A stretch of DNA of 64,000 nucleotides, taken from NCBI GenBank assembly GCA_963931055.1, contig OZ006987.1, positions 930,001 to 994,000 on the forward strand, read 5' to 3'. The position numbers were made by a program, and so were the translations under genes. Positions 60,026 to 64,000 of this stretch are shown here, in pieces. This stretch comes from Coprenecus sp949297365. GTDB taxonomy: Bacteria; Bacteroidota; Bacteroidia; Bacteroidales; UBA932. Under the pieces are notes generated by a model, which worked only from the letters and a program-made list of their open reading frames with translations, had not been told where the DNA came from and did no database searches. Within the stretch, counting starts at the first letter, position 1, and the number at the start of each line of letters is the position of its first letter.

Positions 60026-60976
60026 CTATCGTTCAAGGCGGGTGTAGACGCTGAGAGGCAGGATGCGGCCGGAATCATCCTTCAGGACCAGTTCACCGGA
60101 AGTGCGGCGGCCGGCAGGGCCGAAGGCACAGGCCACGAGAGTATCTGCAAGCATTGCGGAATAGCCGTTGGAATAAAGGTTCAGCACCAGGAAACTGTTC
60201 ATCGGTGCGAGAATCTGCGCACATCCTTTTAGGATATCGTTCAGGCATTCGTCCAGTTTCCACCTCTCCCCGTCCGGGCCGCGTCCGTAGGCGGGAGGGT
60301 CGAGGATGATGCCGTCAAAAGTTGCTCCTCGGCGGACCTGACGGGTGACGTACTTGAGGGCGTCGTCTATAGTCCAGCGTATGCCGTCGAGAGAGGATAT
60401 CTCCATATTGTGCCTGGCCCATGTCACCACCTGCCGGACAGAGTCGAGATGGGTGACGTCGGCACCTGCGGCACGGGCGGCCAGGGAGGCGGCTCCGGTG
60501 TAGGCAAACAGGTTGAGCACCCGTGGCGGCTGAGTGACGCCCCTTTTTATATTGTTGGCACGCAGACGGGCTACCTGCCGGTAGATAAAGTCCCAGTTCG
60601 GAGCCTGCTCAGGGAAGACACCCACGTGCTTGAATGCCGTAAGTCCCAGACGCAGATGCAGTTCCGCTCCGCCGCACTCCTGCAGGACATCCTCAGCCGA
60701 AGGCAGCCTGTAGGCGATGTTCCACTGTTCCTGCATCCGCCCGAGCATGTTCCATACCCCGCTGTCCTCCTTCCCCGCCTTGGAGAAGCCGGCCCCCGGA
60801 GTAAAGGCCGTCTGCGCCCGCCTCTTCCATTCGGCGGCAGGCAGAGCCTTGTCCCACAGTGCCTTCGGTTCAGGCCGTATCATCGTATATTGTCCGAAAC
60901 GCTCCAGCTTCTCAAAACCGCCGGAATCTATCAGCTGGTAATCCTTCCAGTCCTCAGATGGTCTTTCTATATTCAT
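60026..60976 (-). CDS. Class I SAM-dependent rRNA methyltransferase (RlmI/RlmK-like)
   Basis: The 316-residue protein has the motif RVLNLFAYTGAASLAARAAGADVTHLDSV for SAM binding and IILDPPAYGRG, the NPP/DPP-type catalytic loop of RNA cytosine and guanine methyltransferases. It lacks the N-terminal PUA domain of RlmI, so the target is uncertain. A -7 box (TATCTTTG, 60981-60988) ends 4 bp before the ATG, so the message is probably leaderless. The sialidase gene follows 7 bp after the stop. Confidence 0.88.
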   Translation of the reverse strand: MNIERPSEDWKDYQLIDSGGFEKLERFGQYTMIRPEPKALWDKALPAAEWKRRAQTAFTPGAGFSKAGKEDSGVWNMLGRMQEQWNIAYRLPSAEDVLQECGGAELHLRLGLTAFKHVGVFPEQAPNWDFIYRQVARLRANNIKRGVTQPPRVLNLFAYTGAASLAARAAGADVTHLDSVRQVVTWARHNMEISSLDGIRWTIDDALKYVTRQVRRGATFDGIILDPPAYGRGPDGERWKLDECLNDILKGCAQILAPMNSFLVLNLYSNGYSAMLADTLVACAFGPAGRRTSGELVLKDDSGRILPLSVYTRLER

Positions 60977-60980
60977 GCCC

Positions 60981-60988
60981 CAAAGATA
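60981..60988 (-). promoter_or_regulatory. -7 box for the methyltransferase/sialidase genes
   Basis: The minus strand reads TATCTTTG, a perfect TAnnTTTG element, directly in front of the ATG at 60976. The 215-bp gap to 61192 holds this, the palindrome at 61097 and the promoter at 61129. Confidence 0.6.
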
Positions 60989-61096
60989 CGCAATATTCCG
61001 CTTTGTACTAGAAGTGATGGATTATTCTACCGCGAAACACATCAAACAAAGGAGACAGCCGACTGAAAAGGCCTAATACATGACGAAAAAGACTCT

Positions 61097-61110
61097 TTGG
61101 AAATTTCCAA
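61097..61110. promoter_or_regulatory. 14-bp palindrome near the -33 region of the Big2 lipoprotein gene
   Basis: TTGGAAATTTCCAA is a perfect palindrome. It ends 18 bp before the -7 box at 61129-61136 and so covers the -33 region, the place for a repressor or activator site. Confidence 0.4.
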
Positions 61111-61128
61111 CTTTCTAAAAGAATTTTG

Positions 61129-61136
61129 TATCTTTG
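61129..61136 (+). promoter_or_regulatory. -7 box for the Big2/BspA-like lipoprotein
   Basis: TATCTTTG matches TAnnTTTG. The leader to the ATG at 61192 is about 50 nt. Confidence 0.6.
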
Positions 61137-61191
61137 CATAAAATTATCCATTCAATTGACGAATAACGAATCACTTTTTAATAAAACACGT

Positions 61192-62367
61192 ATGAGAAAT
61201 TTACTTGTCTTAGCGACGTTGGGTATGTTCGTGCTTGGCTCCTGCGAGTCCAACACCCCGGAGACACCTGATACCCCAGACACACCTGACACAATTCCTG
61301 TTACCGGAATAACTCTGAATGAGTCATCTGTTTCCTTGATGGTGGGAGATACACGGCAGCTGACAGCTGAAATCCAGCCCGAGAACGCGGACAACCGGAC
61401 AGTAAGCTGGAAAAGCTCCGACAACGGGACCGCGACCGTGGACGAAAGTGGACTGATAACCGCAATAGCTGTCGGCGAGGCCGTCATCACCGCCACAGTA
61501 GAGGACAAGAGCGCAACCTGCACAGTTACAGTAAGTGAACCTGCATCGGATGGCAACATCGACATGACCGGCATGAGCATTGAGGAGGTACGTGCCGCTA
61601 TCGACGAGGCTCTTGCGGCCGGTTTCACCGAGCTTAGGTTCACCGGAGACTTCGCGGCACTCGGCATATCCACCACGGCGTCCCCTCTGGACAGCTCATG
61701 GATTGACAATCCCCTTATAGGCACAAACGTGGAAGTCATAGACCTGAGCGGTGTGACAGGATGGCCGGAAGTGGATGTGGACGGATTGGTTGACGCGACC
61801 TACAATACGGCCACGGACGGAGTCTACGGACTGCCTGCATTTACATTCAGCGGCCTTCTGGACGGAGAGCACACCTTCCCCGAACTGAGGGAAGTCCTCC
61901 TGCCGGAAGAAGTAGAGGCCATCGGAAGCCAGGCCTTATGGAACAACCCCAAACTGGAGACCATCGTATGCCCGGGTGTGAAGTACGTAGGCAACCAGTG
62001 CCTTGTGTTCTGCAGCTCTTTCAACTCGATAGACCTGCCCGAGGCCACCACTGTCTACACCTACGCATTCAAGGGGACAGCGCTCACGGCCATCTCACTG
62101 CCGAAGGTCGTGGATATCCATTACGGGCTTTTCAATGAATGTCCCCTGACCCGGCTTGAGCTCCCGGCCGCAGGCGACTTTACGATACACGAGCATCCTA
62201 TGGCCTCCACGGGATTTGGTGAGCCTGTTTTCATTTTCGAGACCGCCTCATGCGAGCTTGTCCTGAATGCCGACAAGCACTACGGGACCGGAACAGCCTC
62301 GCCCAAGGCCGCTTCCGCCACAAACTGGTTCGAGACAGAATGGGGCAGCATTACTTTCACCGAGTAA
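61192..62367 (+). CDS. Big2-domain, leucine-rich-repeat (BspA-like) lipoprotein
   Basis: From the ATG at 61192 the protein has 391 residues. The lipobox VLGSC puts the lipidated Cys near residue 18. A short Pro/Asp/Thr repeat linker (ETPDTPDTPDT) is followed by a bacterial Ig-like Big2 domain (VTGITLNESSVSLMVGDTRQLTA ... ATCTVTVSE, about residues 35-120) and then a BspA-like leucine-rich-repeat region (LREVLLPEEVEAIGSQALWNNPKLETIVCPGVKYVG type) to residue about 370. Such proteins serve in surface adhesion. A terminator follows. Confidence 0.85.
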   Translation: MRNLLVLATLGMFVLGSCESNTPETPDTPDTPDTIPVTGITLNESSVSLMVGDTRQLTAEIQPENADNRTVSWKSSDNGTATVDESGLITAIAVGEAVITATVEDKSATCTVTVSEPASDGNIDMTGMSIEEVRAAIDEALAAGFTELRFTGDFAALGISTTASPLDSSWIDNPLIGTNVEVIDLSGVTGWPEVDVDGLVDATYNTATDGVYGLPAFTFSGLLDGEHTFPELREVLLPEEVEAIGSQALWNNPKLETIVCPGVKYVGNQCLVFCSSFNSIDLPEATTVYTYAFKGTALTAISLPKVVDIHYGLFNECPLTRLELPAAGDFTIHEHPMASTGFGEPVFIFETASCELVLNADKHYGTGTASPKAASATNWFETEWGSITFTE

Positions 62368-62408
62368 GCATACATAACAATTTTAAAAAACTGTAAGAAA
62401 TACCAAAG

Positions 62409-62433
62409 AATCCGGGGCTATCCCGGATTTTTT
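62409..62433 (+). terminator. Rho-independent terminator after the BspA-like gene
   Basis: AATCCGGG (62409-62416) and CCCGGATT (62422-62429) form an 8-bp stem with a 5-nt loop, followed by a T run to 62433. It lies 42 bp after the stop at 62367. Confidence 0.85.
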
Positions 62434-62434
62434 G

Positions 62435-62442
62435 TAAATTTG
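62435..62442 (+). promoter_or_regulatory. -7 box for pgk
   Basis: TAAATTTG matches TAnnTTTG and follows directly after the terminator; the pgk ATG lies 23 bp further. Confidence 0.6.
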
Positions 62443-62465
62443 CAGCAGTACTAATTCTTAAGATT

Positions 62466-63716
62466 ATGCAGAACATAGACTCTTATGACTTCCATGGCAG
62501 GAAGGCCATCGTGAGAGTGGACTTCAACGTTCCTCTTGACGCAGACTTCAACATCACAGACGACACACGTATCCGCGCGGCGATTCCTACACTGAAAAAG
62601 GTGCTGGCCGGCGGAGGTTCCCTTATAATAATGTCCCATCTCGGAAAGCCGAAGGGTCCGGCTGACAAATATTCCCTCAGACACATCATCGGCCGTATAG
62701 AGGAGCTGCTGGGCACTAAGGTACAGTTCGCCCCCGACTGCATGAAGGCCGATGAGCAGGCCGCTGCTCTGAAACCCGGCGAGGTGCTCCTGCTCGAGAA
62801 CCTGCGTTTCTACGCCGAGGAGGAGGGCAAGCCCCGCGGACTGGCCGAGGACGCCACCGAAGAGGAGAAGAAAGCCGCAAAGGCCGCAGTGAAGGAAAGC
62901 CAGAAGAAATTCACCGAGCACCTGGCATCCTACGCTGACTGCTACATCAACGACGCATTCGGCACGGCTCACCGCGCCCACGCTTCCACAGCCCTCATCG
63001 CCAAGTATTTCCCCAACGACAAGATGTTCGGTTACGTGATGGAGGGCGAGATCAAGGCCATCGACAAGGTACTGGGCAATCCTCAGAGACCTCTGACCGT
63101 CATCCTCGGCGGTGCCAAGGTATCCTCAAAGATAGGCGTAATCGAGCACCTGCTTGACCTGGCCGACAACATGATAGTATGCGGAGGTATGGTCTTCACT
63201 TTCATGAAGGCGCAGGGAGGCTCTATCGGCAAATCACTCGTGGAAGACGACCAGATACAGACAGCTCTGGACACTCTTGCGAAAGCGAAGGAGAAAGGAG
63301 TCAGACTGTATTTTTCCGACACCGTAGTTGCCGCCGACGCTTTCGACAACAACGCCCGCACACAGATCTGCCCTGCGAACGCCATTCCTGACGGATGGAT
63401 GGGCATGGACGCATCCCCCAAGGCAGTAGCCGAATGGAAAGACGTACTGCTGAATTCCAGGACCATCCTCTGGAACGGTCCCGCCGGAGTATTCGAGATG
63501 CCCAATTTCGCACACGGCACCAACGCCATCGCAGAAATCCTCGCAGAAGCCACAGAGAAAGGTGCCTTCACCCTCGTGGGCGGCGGTGACTCCGTGGCTG
63601 CCGTGACCCAGATGGGCTACGCCGACAAAGTAAGCTATGTGTCCACCGGAGGAGGCGCCATGCTCGAATTCTTAGAGGGAAAAGAACTTCCGGGCATCAA
63701 AGCCATCCGTGAATAA
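62466..63716 (+). CDS. pgk: Phosphoglycerate kinase
   Basis: Pgk makes ATP from 1,3-bisphosphoglycerate in glycolysis. The 416-residue protein has VRVDFNVPLD at the N-terminus, the substrate Arg and His region IIMSHLGKPKG, the conserved LLENLRFY, the hinge-region NDAFGTAHRAHAS, the nucleotide region VILGGAKVSSKIGVI, and the terminal VGGGDSVAAV and STGGGAMLEFLEG. A short Lys/Glu/Ala-rich insertion after LLENLRFY (about residues 120-150) makes it slightly longer than the usual enzyme. The BASS gene follows after 10 bp. Confidence 0.97.
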   Translation: MQNIDSYDFHGRKAIVRVDFNVPLDADFNITDDTRIRAAIPTLKKVLAGGGSLIIMSHLGKPKGPADKYSLRHIIGRIEELLGTKVQFAPDCMKADEQAAALKPGEVLLLENLRFYAEEEGKPRGLAEDATEEEKKAAKAAVKESQKKFTEHLASYADCYINDAFGTAHRAHASTALIAKYFPNDKMFGYVMEGEIKAIDKVLGNPQRPLTVILGGAKVSSKIGVIEHLLDLADNMIVCGGMVFTFMKAQGGSIGKSLVEDDQIQTALDTLAKAKEKGVRLYFSDTVVAADAFDNNARTQICPANAIPDGWMGMDASPKAVAEWKDVLLNSRTILWNGPAGVFEMPNFAHGTNAIAEILAEATEKGAFTLVGGGDSVAAVTQMGYADKVSYVSTGGGAMLEFLEGKELPGIKAIRE

Positions 63717-63726
63717 CGGGTAGACG

Positions 63727-64000
63727 ATGAAAGAACAGTTAGAAAGTCTCAACGCGATATCGATAAACTTTGGCCAGAACGGGATGCTGATTGTCAACAT
63801 CCTGCTGGCCTTTATCATGTTCGGGGTAGCCCTGGGCATCAAGCTGGAGACCTTCAAGAACGTATTCCGCCATCCCAAGTCCATCATTACCGGCATCCTG
63901 CTGCAGTGGGTCGGCCTGCCCGCAGTGACCTTCCTGATCTGCATGGCCCTGAACCACTGGATCACTCCGATGGTGGCCCTGGGCATGATACTGGTGGCGT
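63727..64000 (+). CDS. Bile acid:sodium symporter family protein, 5' part
   Basis: Only the first 91 residues are in the window. After a polar start (MKEQLESLNAISINFGQNG) they contain two to three membrane helices: MLIVNILLAFIMFGVALGI, IITGILLQWVGLPAVTFLICMAL and the start of a third. The FGVALGIKLETFKNVFRHPK and LLQWVGLPAVTF segments match the N-terminal repeat of BASS (SBF) transporters, which use sodium to import bile acids or other organic anions. The gene starts 10 bp after pgk. Confidence 0.8.
   Translation, partial: MKEQLESLNAISINFGQNGMLIVNILLAFIMFGVALGIKLETFKNVFRHPKSIITGILLQWVGLPAVTFLICMALNHWITPMVALGMILVA

Noticed and set aside
60019..60078. Longer sialidase start at the ATG at 60078
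   Set aside because: It overlaps the methyltransferase gene and would place 20 residues before an obvious signal peptide.
61240..61300. Short tandem repeat as a phase-variable site
   Set aside because: The repeated ACACCTGATACCCCAGAC-type units encode a short Pro/Asp/Thr linker in frame; too few and too diverged to suggest slippage.

Overview
The window looks like a chromosomal segment of a GC-rich member of the Bacteroidales, probably a gut-type lineage such as Rikenellaceae/Alistipes or a relative; the exact genus cannot be told from sequence reading alone. The evidence is the phylum-specific ATP synthase gene order (atpDCBEFHAG), TonB-dependent receptors with DUF4249 or BACON lipoproteins, DUF4492 beside cydAB, the virtual absence of Shine-Dalgarno sequences, and many promoters of the Bacteroidetes type (a TAnnTTTG -7 box, sometimes with TTTG about 19-20 bp upstream). 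Coding density is high. I see no rRNA, tRNA, CRISPR array, insertion sequence or prophage.

Layout. 1-6431: 3' end of purH followed by the rod-shape operon mreB-mreC-mreD-mrdA-rodA. 6445-9310: gcvP. 9345-11906: BACON lipoprotein plus M6 metalloprotease, closed by a bidirectional terminator. 11970-16302 (minus): lipoprotein, TonB receptor and DUF4249 lipoprotein operon. 16368-20668 (minus): secreted aminopeptidase C, DUF4492, cydA and cydB. 20864-21845: small membrane protein plus winged-helix regulator. 21975-23900 (minus): glutaminase plus RimK-like ATP-grasp ligase. 23958-29579: an operon of ABC transporter, YtrA-type regulator, outer-membrane barrel protein and TrmN6, preceded by a purine-rich repeated leader. 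29595-33554: outer-membrane protein, DUF3109 protein, and an M16-family protein that has lost its zinc motif. 33611-37398: TPR protein, U32 protein, small membrane protein, DJ-1 protein. 37432-44151 (minus): the complete F1Fo ATP synthase operon. 44324-44770: smpB, followed by a large perfect palindromic element. 44907-50059 (minus): TonB receptor, beta-helix lipoprotein and purple-acid-type phosphatase, behind an 11-bp-phased direct-repeat array that resembles a Pho box. 50230-56730 (minus): lgt, trxB, cysteine desulfidase and tricorn-like protease. 56807-60976 (minus): rRNA methyltransferase, sialidase, C10 protease and BACON lipoprotein. 61192-end: Big2/BspA-like lipoprotein, pgk, and the start of a BASS transporter.

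How it works together. The housekeeping part covers cell elongation, respiration (cytochrome bd with ATP synthase), purine and glycine metabolism, thioredoxin and lipoprotein maturation. The accessory part is a surface foraging repertoire: TonB systems, sialidase, secreted M6, C10 and C1 proteases, and a probable phosphate-scavenging locus. The observations I find most worth a second look are the Pho-box-like array and its locus, the pseudo-enzyme of the M16 family, two independent secreted-protease/BACON-lipoprotein pairs, the glutaminase/RimK-like pair, the YtrA-type operator with its repeated leader, and the 103-bp palindromic element.
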